This document shows positions 19,015 to 27,328 of a DNA stretch of 64,000 bases, one piece after another. Each line of letters starts with the position of its first letter. Position 1 is the first letter of the stretch. The DNA comes from Glycocaulis sp. Lineage in GTDB: Bacteria; Pseudomonadota; Alphaproteobacteria; Caulobacterales; Maricaulaceae. The position numbers and the translations under genes are program-made. Under the pieces are notes generated by a model that saw only the letters and a list, made by a program, of their open reading frames with translations, was not told the DNA's origin and made no database searches. The stretch lies in the NCBI GenBank assembly GCA_022565665.1, contig JAIUMI010000001.1, positions 434,001 through 498,000 on the forward strand, written 5' to 3'.

Positions 19015-19138
19015 CCGGTGTCATCCTCGGGCCGAGCGCAGCGAGGCCCGGGGATCCATGCCTGAACGGTCCCGTCTGAATCTCTCCTTGCCGGAATGGG
19101 TTCCCCGGGCGGCTGACGCCGCCGGAGAATGATACCGG
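19015..19138. repeat. Extragenic inverted-repeat element (REP/MITE-like)
   Basis: The gap between two convergent genes is filled by a 124-bp element whose two ends are imperfect inverted copies over about 45 bp: CCGGTGTCATCCTCGGGCCG at the left and, read from the other strand, CCGGTATCATTCTCCGGCGG at the right. Each half also folds on itself (CCTCGGGCC...GGCCCGGGG). This matches the extragenic palindromes scattered through many alphaproteobacterial genomes. It could act as a bidirectional terminator or mRNA-stabilising structure. No second copy was noticed in this window. Confidence 0.65.
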
Positions 19139-19141
19139 GGA

Positions 19142-20887
19142 CTACCTGCCGCCCGTGAGCAGGGTCACCAGCGAGCGCACATCGTCCAGCCGCCCGGCCA
19201 GAACCGGGCTGGCGCGCACCTCGTCGGCTTCCAGCACCTCGAACGCATCCGTGTCACCGGCCCGGCGCAGGGCGGTGATGGAGTATTTGAAAATGTCCGG
19301 TTCGCAATTGGCCCCTGTGGCAGGATCGACCGCATAGAACTGGCCGAACTGGCCGGTATTGGTGTGCAATATGCAACGCTCGTCCGGGCTCAGGGACAGC
19401 CAGATCAGGGCGCGGAAGTCATCAAGCGCGGGCCCGGCATAATCGGAATGGCCGAGCCCGCCGCCCGCTGCAAGGCTGGTATCGACCGTGCTGAGGCCTT
19501 CCACCACGACCGGATAGGGCGGGCTGGCATCGCCCGCGCGCGCGCCGCCGCCATTGATCCGGCGTGACAGGCGCAAGGCCCGGTCCCGGCTGGATGCATA
19601 GAGCGTCATGCCGGAGGCAAGATGGCGCAGGGCCGGCACCTGGCCCATGAAGACCTCGGCATCGACATCAGGCGAGGCCCACACGACCTGATCGAACAGG
19701 GGTTCGGGCGGGTCCGGATAGGTCTGCGCAAACTGTTCCAGCGCGGCCACGAGGAAGCGGTTGCCCATGGAATGGGCGACGATATGGATGCGGTCCGCCC
19801 CGGCCCCGTTCATCAGGAGGAAGATGAAATCCACCAGATCGCGGACATTCTCCTGCGTCACCTCCCGCCCATCCGCGAAATAGCCCAGCAGCGTGCCGCG
19901 CGACGGCCAGGAATAGAGCGCCGGCACGCCATCAATCTCCAGATCCACCGCCAACTGGGCGGCGCGCTCCGACGCGCCGCGGAAATCTGAATTATAGCCG
20001 TGGATGAAGAGCAGGAGCTCGCGCCGCTCGGAGGCATCCATCGCCTCGCCCAGCGCGCCGGTGAAGGCGTAATCATCGGCGAAGGGCTCCACCCGGTCGA
20101 TGATGAAATAATCAGACCGGTAGCCATCAAGATCACCCGGATAGCGCTCCCGGCGCGGAATGGAGCCGACCTCGCGGTTACGCGGCACCGACACCGTCAC
20201 CACGCCCAGATCCAGCGGGGCACGATCCGGTCCGTAGAAATTATTGGGATCGGCAGAGCCGGTGCGCGCCCGGTTGGTGCCGTAAAAGACCGGCACGATG
20301 ATATGATCAGCGTCGGCGAGCGCCTGCGGATCACGCACCAGAAACTCTGCATCCTCACGCTCCGCGCGCTGGATCAGCACGCCAAGCTGGGCCTGCATCT
20401 CGGGCAGGGCATGGAAGGCGCCCGCATCGGCAGCCATCTGCTCCACCGCCACGGCCGTTTCGCCAAGACCCAGATAATCGCGCGCCCGCACCGCGCCTGA
20501 AGCCACCAGCACCGCCTCGGCCTCTTCAAGCAGCTCACGCGCGCGGTCGAACCGGCCCTCGCCCGCTTCAAAGCGGGCTTCCGCGATCAGGCCAAACGCC
20601 CACTCGCCGCGCACTTCGTCCTGTGTAAGGGCGATCAGCTCATGGGCTTGCCGATAAGCGGAGCGCGCTGACGCCACATCGCCGCATCCGGCGCGCAGAT
20701 CGGCCAGATCGAACCAGAAGGCGATCTGTTCGCCCCGGTCCAGCTCCAGCTCGGCAAAGTCCAGCGCCGCAATCTCGCTCGCCGCCAGATCACAGCTTTG
20801 CGCGCGCGCCTGCCCCGCAGACAGGGCGGTCAGCCCTGCAACAAGCAGACAGATTGAGAAGTACTGGAACAGGCGCATCATGCTCAT
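19142..20887 (-). CDS. Exported TPR-like/alpha-beta hydrolase (DUF900 family)
   Basis: The 581-residue product has a Sec signal (cleavage after ARA, residue 29), a helical N-terminal region (about 30-185) resembling TPRs, and a DUF900 alpha/beta-hydrolase domain (about 200-470). The nucleophile is Ser373 in AHSMGN; the oxyanion strand LFIHGYN precedes it, and VPVFYGTNR marks the domain start. The family is lipase-like, with substrates mostly unknown. The ATG at 20887 follows GAGGG. It is transcribed towards the CHAT operon and divergently from the TPR-CHAT gene, inside the same block, so it is probably a partner or effector of the protease system. A paralogue is at 47619-48824. Confidence 0.9.
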   Translation of the reverse strand: MSMMRLFQYFSICLLVAGLTALSAGQARAQSCDLAASEIAALDFAELELDRGEQIAFWFDLADLRAGCGDVASARSAYRQAHELIALTQDEVRGEWAFGLIAEARFEAGEGRFDRARELLEEAEAVLVASGAVRARDYLGLGETAVAVEQMAADAGAFHALPEMQAQLGVLIQRAEREDAEFLVRDPQALADADHIIVPVFYGTNRARTGSADPNNFYGPDRAPLDLGVVTVSVPRNREVGSIPRRERYPGDLDGYRSDYFIIDRVEPFADDYAFTGALGEAMDASERRELLLFIHGYNSDFRGASERAAQLAVDLEIDGVPALYSWPSRGTLLGYFADGREVTQENVRDLVDFIFLLMNGAGADRIHIVAHSMGNRFLVAALEQFAQTYPDPPEPLFDQVVWASPDVDAEVFMGQVPALRHLASGMTLYASSRDRALRLSRRINGGGARAGDASPPYPVVVEGLSTVDTSLAAGGGLGHSDYAGPALDDFRALIWLSLSPDERCILHTNTGQFGQFYAVDPATGANCEPDIFKYSITALRRAGDTDAFEVLEADEVRASPVLAGRLDDVRSLVTLLTGGR

Positions 20888-21077
20888 CGGACATCCCTCG
20901 CCAATCTACGGCATTACGCAAAGCATACCATCGCTGGCGGGGGGCGGGGACAAGTCACGGGCCCATTTCTGTCCACCTGTCGGCAAATGTAAGCCTTTTG
21001 AACAGATTAAGAATATTTGCCAGCCCGGCCATGACCGGTAATCATGGGGATAAAGCTGGCCCGACGGGGAGGGAGCG

Positions 21078-23999
21078 ATGCACCGGGGATTATTGGCCGC
21101 CGTACTGGCCGGAGCCATGCTCCTTGCCACACCTGCTGCCGGCGCCGAAGAGGCCACGCCGCCCGTCGCCGCCAGCATTGTTGACCCCGATGTGCGCGCC
21201 CTGATCGCAGCGGCAGAAGCCATTGAAATGGAAGCTGATCCGCCCGCCGCCCGCGCCGCCTGGCAGGCCGTGTGGGATGCGGTGAGCGCGCTGGAAGGCG
21301 TACCCGAAACCGACATGGCCGAGCTTGCCAACCAGCTCGGCTCGGCTGATTTCTATGCGGGCGGACGCGAAAGCGCGCTGGTCTGGTTCGAGCAGGCCGC
21401 AGACGTGTTCTCGCAGGCCGGGCCGGATTATCTCGTTCCTCTGGAACAATCGCTCGGCAATGCGGCCTCCATCCTTGGCACGCTGGGCCGTCTGGACGAG
21501 GCCGAAGCCACCCAGCGCGAAGTGCTGGAGGTGCGCCGCCAGCTCTATCCGGAAGAGCATGTCCAGATCGCCCGCTCCTATTTCGAGCTGGGCTCGGTGC
21601 TCAATGCGCGCGGCCAGCTGGACGAGGCGATCGAGCTTGTCGAGCGTTCGCTGGTCATACGCGAGGCCGTGCTGGAGGAGGGCCACCCCTTCATCGCGAT
21701 GACGCGCGTTTCGCTTGCCGCCATTCTCACCCGCGCCTATCGCTATGAGGAGGCGGCGGATCTCTCCCGCGAGGGGGCAGAGGCGCTGGAAGCCGCACTG
21801 CCCGCAGGCCATCCCTTCATCGCCTTTGCCCAGTCCAACTATGCCGGCGCGCTCAATGCCTGGGGGCGGTATGAGGCGGCGGAACCGCTGCTGCGGCGCC
21901 TGCTGGAGGTTCGCCGGGAAACGCTGGGCGAGGCCAATCCGCAGGTCGCCGACACGCTCAACAATCTTGCCGTCTCGCTCTTTGCACAGGGCCGGGCCGC
22001 CGAAGCCCGCCCGCTCTTCCTCGCCGCCCGCGATATCTACCGGGCGGCCTCCGGCGCGGGTTCGGTAGAGGCCGCTCGCATGCAGATGAATGCGGCAGAC
22101 GCCGCCTTTGCTCTGGGTGATTACGACGCCGCGCGCGCCGAATGGGAAGACACGCTCGCCGTGTTCGACGAGGCCGGTGCGGTGGGGCTCGACCGGGTGC
22201 GCGCGCTCTCGGAACTGGCAGCCCTGCAGGCGGTGACCGGCGAGCATGACAGCGCACGGCAAAACATGGCCGAGGCGGGCTTTCTGGCAGCAAGCTATCT
22301 GCCCGGTGACCATGAACGCCAGCTCATGCTGGCCATTGACGAGGCATGGATAGATAGCCTCGCCGGTGAACATCGCAGCGAAGTGCCGGGCCATGTCATC
22401 ACCGCCGCCCGGCGGCTGGCGGGTGAGCTGGATCTGGTCAATGTGGATGGTGCACGCGATGCCGCCCGCACCCGCCAGCGCGCCTTCCGCCGCGCGCTCG
22501 ACATCGCCTATGAAGCGGGCGATAGCGATGCCGCCTTTCATACCCTGCAATATGTTCACGCGACCGGTCTGGCGCTGGCATCCGAAGCAACCGCGCTGAG
22601 GGCGCGCGCTGAAGGCGTGGACGCCGCTGCGCTGATCCGCGCGCGCCAGGAGGGCTGGCGCAATCTGCGCCGGGCCGAGGACGGCTATATCCGCCTGCGC
22701 TCGGCAGAGGGCACGCCGGACAGGGACGCCCTCGACGCAGCGCGCGAGGCGTACGAGACCGCACGCAGACAGCTCGCCGATCTGGCGGCGCCCGGCGGGA
22801 CGCACCGCGCCAGCTTTGCCAGTCTGCGCGATGTACGCGCCGCCCTTGGCCAGGACGAGGCAGTCATCGCCTTTGCCTTCACGGAAAATGGCGGCGTGGT
22901 GATGCGGGTGGATCATGGCGGTCTGGTGATGGACCGGCTGGCCATCAGCGAAGCTGAGGCCCTTTCCGCCATCACGCGGCTGCGCGCTTCGCTGGAAGCC
23001 GGTGCCGCAGGCGCGGTGGATGCGCCCTTCCCGGCAGAGGACTCGCACGCGCTCTATGCCGGCCTCTTCACACCCGCCATTCTGGACGGGCTGGAGCCCG
23101 GCACCGCGCTCTTTGTGCTGGCCGACGGGCCCTATCGCTCCCTGCCCTTCCCGGTCCTGCTGACCGCGCCGCAGGGCGCTCCCCTGCAGGGCAGTGCGGC
23201 CCTGCGCGCCGCGCCCTGGCTGATCGCGGACCATGCCGTGACCACATTGCCGGCCCTGTCCAGCCTCACCGAGCGGGAGGGGGGAGAAGAGGCGCGCGAG
23301 CCCTATCTGATCGGGTTTGGCGCACCAGCCTTTTCCGGCGCGCCGGAAAGCGAAACGATCACGCTGGCGTCCCTCACCCGCAGCGGCGGAGGGGATGCAT
23401 CCCGCGCGCTCGCCGCGCTGGCCCCTCTGCCCGGCGCGGAAGCAGAACTGATCGAGCTGGCGGCGGTGTTCGGCCCTGCCCGCTCCGATATCCGCCTCGG
23501 AGCCGACGCCACCGAAACAGCGGTGAAGACGGCCGACCTTGCCCGCGCCAGCGTGCTGGTCTTCGCCACGCACGGGCTTCTGACCGGCGAGCTGGAAGCA
23601 GTGTTCGAGCCCGCGCTCGCCTTCACCCCGCCCGAAACACCGACCGCGCTGGATGACGGTCTGCTCACCGCCTCCGAGATCGCCGGTCTGACGCTCCACG
23701 CCGACTGGGTGATCCTGTCAGCCTGCAACACGTTCGCCGCCGACGGCACGGCCCGCGCGCCGGACCGGCTGGCCCAGGCCTTCCTCTATGCCGGTGCGCG
23801 CAGCCTTCTGGTCTCCCACTGGACGGTGCGTGATGACGCGGCGGCGCGCCTCAGCGCCGGTACGGCCCGCAAGGCCGCGGGCGGACGGGCAAGGCCGCAC
23901 GCTTTTCGCGAAACCGTGCTGGAGTTCATGGCCGACGAGAGCGTGCCCGGCGGCGCGCATCCGGGGGTATGGGCTCCGTTCGCCCTGATTGGTGGCTAG
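21078..23999 (+). CDS. Exported TPR-CHAT fusion protease
   Basis: The 973-residue protein has a signal peptide (cleavage after AAGA, residue 23), TPRs over about 80-440, a helical spacer (about 440-600) and a C-terminal CHAT protease (about 640-973). Catalytic His832 (FATHG) and Cys883 (LSACNT) are present, and GGGGAGGGAG precedes the ATG. The CHAT part is clearly related to that of the gene at 17238, and the two end in matching motifs (LLVSHW, HPxMWAPF/HPGVWAPF). TPR-CHAT proteases are best known as Craspase, where a CRISPR effector activates them in the cytoplasm. This one is exported, and no CRISPR array is present, so activation must differ. Confidence 0.93.
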   Translation: MHRGLLAAVLAGAMLLATPAAGAEEATPPVAASIVDPDVRALIAAAEAIEMEADPPAARAAWQAVWDAVSALEGVPETDMAELANQLGSADFYAGGRESALVWFEQAADVFSQAGPDYLVPLEQSLGNAASILGTLGRLDEAEATQREVLEVRRQLYPEEHVQIARSYFELGSVLNARGQLDEAIELVERSLVIREAVLEEGHPFIAMTRVSLAAILTRAYRYEEAADLSREGAEALEAALPAGHPFIAFAQSNYAGALNAWGRYEAAEPLLRRLLEVRRETLGEANPQVADTLNNLAVSLFAQGRAAEARPLFLAARDIYRAASGAGSVEAARMQMNAADAAFALGDYDAARAEWEDTLAVFDEAGAVGLDRVRALSELAALQAVTGEHDSARQNMAEAGFLAASYLPGDHERQLMLAIDEAWIDSLAGEHRSEVPGHVITAARRLAGELDLVNVDGARDAARTRQRAFRRALDIAYEAGDSDAAFHTLQYVHATGLALASEATALRARAEGVDAAALIRARQEGWRNLRRAEDGYIRLRSAEGTPDRDALDAAREAYETARRQLADLAAPGGTHRASFASLRDVRAALGQDEAVIAFAFTENGGVVMRVDHGGLVMDRLAISEAEALSAITRLRASLEAGAAGAVDAPFPAEDSHALYAGLFTPAILDGLEPGTALFVLADGPYRSLPFPVLLTAPQGAPLQGSAALRAAPWLIADHAVTTLPALSSLTEREGGEEAREPYLIGFGAPAFSGAPESETITLASLTRSGGGDASRALAALAPLPGAEAELIELAAVFGPARSDIRLGADATETAVKTADLARASVLVFATHGLLTGELEAVFEPALAFTPPETPTALDDGLLTASEIAGLTLHADWVILSACNTFAADGTARAPDRLAQAFLYAGARSLLVSHWTVRDDAAARLSAGTARKAAGGRARPHAFRETVLEFMADESVPGGAHPGVWAPFALIGG

Positions 24000-24012
24000 G
24001 CGCGCGCCCGTG

Positions 24013-24600
24013 TCAGTTGGTGATCAGATAATAGGCCACCGTTCCGGCGGTCAGGTTGGTGACCTCGATATGGAAGGGCTCGGTCCAGACCGGCACCCAT
24101 TGGCAGGTCACCGGCGCAGCGGTCACCAGCGTTTCGCACAAGGTCTCGCCATCATCGGCGCGGCGTATGGCAAGGCGCAGCGTGCCGCTGCCACGGGTCT
24201 GCACCGAGACGCGCGCCGCCCGGCCGGAATGGAAGCTGTCGCGCAGCAGCGCCGCCTCGCCCGGCCCGATCACGCCGTTGCGGTAAGCCGGCCCCGCCGT
24301 GCGCCCGCGCAAGGGTGGCAGGGTCTCGCCCAGCGCCTCGGCCCGGTCACGCCAGCGCAGCGCCAGATTGTCTTCGCCTTCAGCGGGATTTGCGCCCGCC
24401 CCATCGAGCAGCGAGGCCGCAGCCAGCATGCCCGCCCCGTCATCAATCTCCTCAGCCCTGAGGCCGATATCGAGCGCGGCGAGGATCTGGCCATCGGGTT
24501 CGGCCACACTGCCGACGCTCGCACGCTCTTGCGTAGCGCAACCCGTTACGGCGAGCAGTACAAAGGCGCAGACCAGTCCGGCAGGCAGGGCAATCCGCAT
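24013..24600 (-). CDS. Lipoprotein with pre-peptidase-like beta domain
   Basis: The 195-residue product has a lipobox VTGC (Cys21), a helical middle and a C-terminal beta domain (about 125-195) with two cysteines and the pattern Cys-x-W-x-P-x-W-T, ending ITN. The same pattern in the secreted protein at 10921-11598 makes them paralogues, one soluble and one lipid-anchored, at opposite ends of the protease block. It converges on the TPR-CHAT gene with a 13-bp gap and is divergent from the histidine kinase by only 14 bp. Function is unknown; an anchored ligand, inhibitor or sensor for the proteases or kinase is possible. Confidence 0.85.
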   Translation of the reverse strand: MRIALPAGLVCAFVLLAVTGCATQERASVGSVAEPDGQILAALDIGLRAEEIDDGAGMLAAASLLDGAGANPAEGEDNLALRWRDRAEALGETLPPLRGRTAGPAYRNGVIGPGEAALLRDSFHSGRAARVSVQTRGSGTLRLAIRRADDGETLCETLVTAAPVTCQWVPVWTEPFHIEVTNLTAGTVAYYLITN

Positions 24601-24614
24601 ACGGGCACGCTCCC

Positions 24615-26024
24615 ATGGTGAACAGCCCCGCCAGTCTAACCCCGGTTCCCGCAGCGATGAAGGGTTTAAGAACCCGGCTCCTGCAATCCACCTTCGCGCG
24701 GCTTACCGCTCTGGTGGCCTTTCTGGTCAGCCTGGCATCGACCGTGATCTTCCTGATCGCCTATCTCGCCTTCGCTTTTGTCTCCGACCAGACCCTGCGC
24801 CAGCTGATCGACACCGATGCGGCAGGGCTGGTGGATATCTACGCCATTGAAGGCGATGAGGGCTTGCGCCGGACGCTCGATGACCGTCTGGCCATGCGCC
24901 CGCTGGAGGGCGAGGAACCGGTCTATCTGCTGGCCAGCCCGGACGGCGAGCGCGTGACCGGCAATCTCGGCAAATGGCCGGACGAGTTTTCTCTCGATGC
25001 CAGCTGGATACGCGGCAGGTTCCGCGTGGACGAGGCGCCCCTGCCGCTGCTCGGCCGGGCCTTCCTCATGCCACAGGATTACCGCCTGTTCGTGGGCCGC
25101 TCGACCACGCGTCAGGAAGAGGCGCTGGCCCGGCTGCGCACCATCTTCATCGCGGGTTTCTTCATCACGCTGACACTGGGCGTGGCGGGCGGGCTGATCG
25201 CGGCGGGCTGGATCATGGGCCGGGTGGAAAGGTTGAACCGGACCTGCCAGGCGGTGCGCGATGGCGCCATCGACCAGCGCGCGCCGGGCGGTGAGGGTGA
25301 GGACGAGTTCGGGCTTCTCTCGCGCAATATCAACGCCATGCTGGACCGGATCGAGCGCCTGATCAGCGCCCAGCGCGACGTGTCCGACCTCACCGCGCAT
25401 GAGCTGCGCACCCCCCTTATCCGCATTGACCGCACGCTGGTGGAGGCCGGCGATGATCCGGCCAGAATCGAGGCCGCGCGAGAGCAGCTGTCCGAAATGG
25501 GCGAGCTGATCAACTCGCTCATGGATATTTCCGCGATCAGCGCGGAGATCGGGGATAATCGCGGTCTGGAAGCGCTGGATCTGGCCGCGCTCGCCCACTC
25601 ACTCGTCCCGCTCTACGCCGATGTGGCCGCCGAGAAGAAGGCGAGCGTGAAGCTGGAAGCCAGCGGCCCGGTAATGATGCGGGGCAGCTCAGCCCAGATG
25701 GGCCGGCTGATCGCCAACCTGCTCGACAATGCGGTGAAGTTCCTGCCAGAAGGCGGGGAGGTGAAGTTGATCGTGCGCGAGGGGCCGGTGCTGATCGTGG
25801 AAGATAATGGACCGGGCGTGCCTGCCGACTGGCGCGAGCGCGTCTTCATGCGCTTTGCCCGCATCCAGCGCGGCGGTGGTCCGCGCGGGCACGGGCTCGG
25901 TCTCTCCTTCGTCCATGCCGTCGCCCGCCGCCATGGCCTGACCATAGAGGTGGAAGACGCAAGGCCCGGCAATGCGCGTCCCGGTGCCCGCTTCATTGTC
26001 CGTCCCGCCGGCGCGCCGTCATGA
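24615..26024 (+). CDS. Membrane sensor histidine kinase (orphan)
   Basis: The 469-residue protein has two membrane segments (about 28-58 and 174-199) enclosing a periplasmic domain of about 115 residues with no recognised fold, then a HAMP domain (about 200-252), a HisKA domain with His262 (DLTAHELRTP), and an ATPase domain with N box NLLDNAVKF, G1 VEDNGPG and G2 GHGLGLSF. An alternative ATG at 24657 would shorten the N-terminus by 14 residues and leave more room for promoters. No regulator gene is adjacent; the orphan OmpR-type regulator at 8502-9200 is the best partner in the window. The stop overlaps the chromate-transporter start by four bases (ATGA). Confidence 0.92.
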   Translation: MVNSPASLTPVPAAMKGLRTRLLQSTFARLTALVAFLVSLASTVIFLIAYLAFAFVSDQTLRQLIDTDAAGLVDIYAIEGDEGLRRTLDDRLAMRPLEGEEPVYLLASPDGERVTGNLGKWPDEFSLDASWIRGRFRVDEAPLPLLGRAFLMPQDYRLFVGRSTTRQEEALARLRTIFIAGFFITLTLGVAGGLIAAGWIMGRVERLNRTCQAVRDGAIDQRAPGGEGEDEFGLLSRNINAMLDRIERLISAQRDVSDLTAHELRTPLIRIDRTLVEAGDDPARIEAAREQLSEMGELINSLMDISAISAEIGDNRGLEALDLAALAHSLVPLYADVAAEKKASVKLEASGPVMMRGSSAQMGRLIANLLDNAVKFLPEGGEVKLIVREGPVLIVEDNGPGVPADWRERVFMRFARIQRGGGPRGHGLGLSFVHAVARRHGLTIEVEDARPGNARPGARFIVRPAGAPS

Positions 26025-27328
26025 ACGCCAGCCCCTCCCTTGCCAGTCTAGCCAGAGATTTCGCCCGTATCGGATTTCTAAGCTTTGGCGGCCCGGCCCC
26101 GCAGATCACCATGCTGCACGATCTCGCCGTGGAGAAGCGCGGCTGGATCAGCGATACCGCCTTCCTGCGTGCGCTCAATGTCTGCCACCTATTGCCGGGC
26201 CCTGAGGCCATGCAGCTGGCCACCTGGATCGGCTGGCAGCTGGGCGGGATACGCGGCGGTCTGATCACGGGCGGGCTCTTCGTGCTGCCCGGCGCACTGG
26301 TCATGCTGGCCCTGTCCATCCTCTACGTGCTCGCCGCTGACCTCACCCTTGTCGAGGGCGCGTTCTTCGGGGTGAAGGCCGCCGTGCTGGTGATCCTCCT
26401 CGGCGCGGTGATCCGGCTGGCTTCAAGGACGGTGAAGACACCCGCCGCCGTCGCCATTGCGGGTGCCGCCTTCATTGCGCTCAGCGTCGGCATCGCCTTT
26501 CCCATCGTGATCGCAGCAGCAGGCCTTGCCGGATGGCTGGCATCGCGCGCGATGGCGGCAGGCCATCACGAGGAGGCGTCGGACAGCAAACCGGCAGGTG
26601 AGGTGGCCTCGATTAAATCAACCGCCCTGTCGCTCGCCATCTGGGCCGCGATCTGGCTCGCCCCGCTGGCGCTCGCCGCGCTGATCCTCACCCCCTCCCA
26701 CCGGCTGGTGGAGTTGGCGGGCTTCTTCTCCTGGCTAGCTCTGGTCAGTTTTGGCGGTGCCTATGCCGTGCTCGCCTGGATGGCGCAGGCGGGGGTGGAG
26801 CAATATGGCTGGCTGAGCGCTGGCGAGATGGCCGACGGGCTGGGCCTTGCTGAATCCACGCCCGGCCCGCTCATCCTCGTAACGCAGTTTACCGGCTTCC
26901 TGGCAGGCTACCGCGTGCCTGAACCCTTCGGTGCGATGGCAGGCGGGATCATCGGCGCCGCGCTGACGCTCTGGGCGGTGTTCCTGCCTTCCTTCATGGC
27001 GATCTTCACCCTCGCCCCGTGGATGGAAAGATTGAACCGCATCAAAGCCCTGCAAAGCGCGCTGGCGGGCATTTCGGCTGCCGTGGTGGGCGTTATCGCC
27101 AGCCTCGGCGTCTGGTTTGCGGTGCAGATCCTGTTTGCCGATACCGGCGCGGTGCGTTTTGGCCCATTGCGCGTGGTGACGGCAGATATCGCGACGGTTG
27201 AGCCGTGGGTCATCGCCATCGCAGCGCTTTGCGCCGTGCTGGCCTTCGTTCTGAAACGGGGCGTGATGACGCTGGTCGCGGCAGGGCTGGCCGCCGGCCT
27301 CGCCCTGTCGCTAACCGGGCTGATCTAG
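26021..27328 (+). CDS. chrA: Chromate transporter family protein (ChrA, two-domain form)
   Basis: The 435-residue integral membrane protein consists of two homologous chromate-transporter halves of about six helices each. The hallmark FxxFGGP occurs near the N-terminus (FLSFGGPAPQ) and again in degenerate form in the second half (SFGGAY), with the conserved LPGPEA and ESTPGP loops. ChrA exports chromate in exchange or with proton energy; many homologues have other anionic substrates. Its start lies inside the kinase gene, so the two are translated together, which is unusual for ChrA (commonly beside ChrB or alone). Its stop shares a CTAG tetramer with the convergent MFS gene. Confidence 0.9.
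   Translation: MNASPSLASLARDFARIGFLSFGGPAPQITMLHDLAVEKRGWISDTAFLRALNVCHLLPGPEAMQLATWIGWQLGGIRGGLITGGLFVLPGALVMLALSILYVLAADLTLVEGAFFGVKAAVLVILLGAVIRLASRTVKTPAAVAIAGAAFIALSVGIAFPIVIAAAGLAGWLASRAMAAGHHEEASDSKPAGEVASIKSTALSLAIWAAIWLAPLALAALILTPSHRLVELAGFFSWLALVSFGGAYAVLAWMAQAGVEQYGWLSAGEMADGLGLAESTPGPLILVTQFTGFLAGYRVPEPFGAMAGGIIGAALTLWAVFLPSFMAIFTLAPWMERLNRIKALQSALAGISAAVVGVIASLGVWFAVQILFADTGAVRFGPLRVVTADIATVEPWVIAIAALCAVLAFVLKRGVMTLVAAGLAAGLALSLTGLI

Noticed and set aside
20969-20981. CTGTC-type repeat in the TPR-CHAT promoter as a third regulator box
   Set aside because: The half-sites are 8 bp apart, not 10, and lack the flanking bases of the two boxes at 10721-10782.
21090-23699. Long open frame antisense to the TPR-CHAT gene
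   Set aside because: High-GC coding DNA leaves the antisense frame open; it has no ribosome site, no recognisable domain and a Gln/Arg/His-rich composition.
21078-23999. Craspase (type III-E CRISPR) protease
   Set aside because: No CRISPR array or Cas effector is in the window and the protein is exported.
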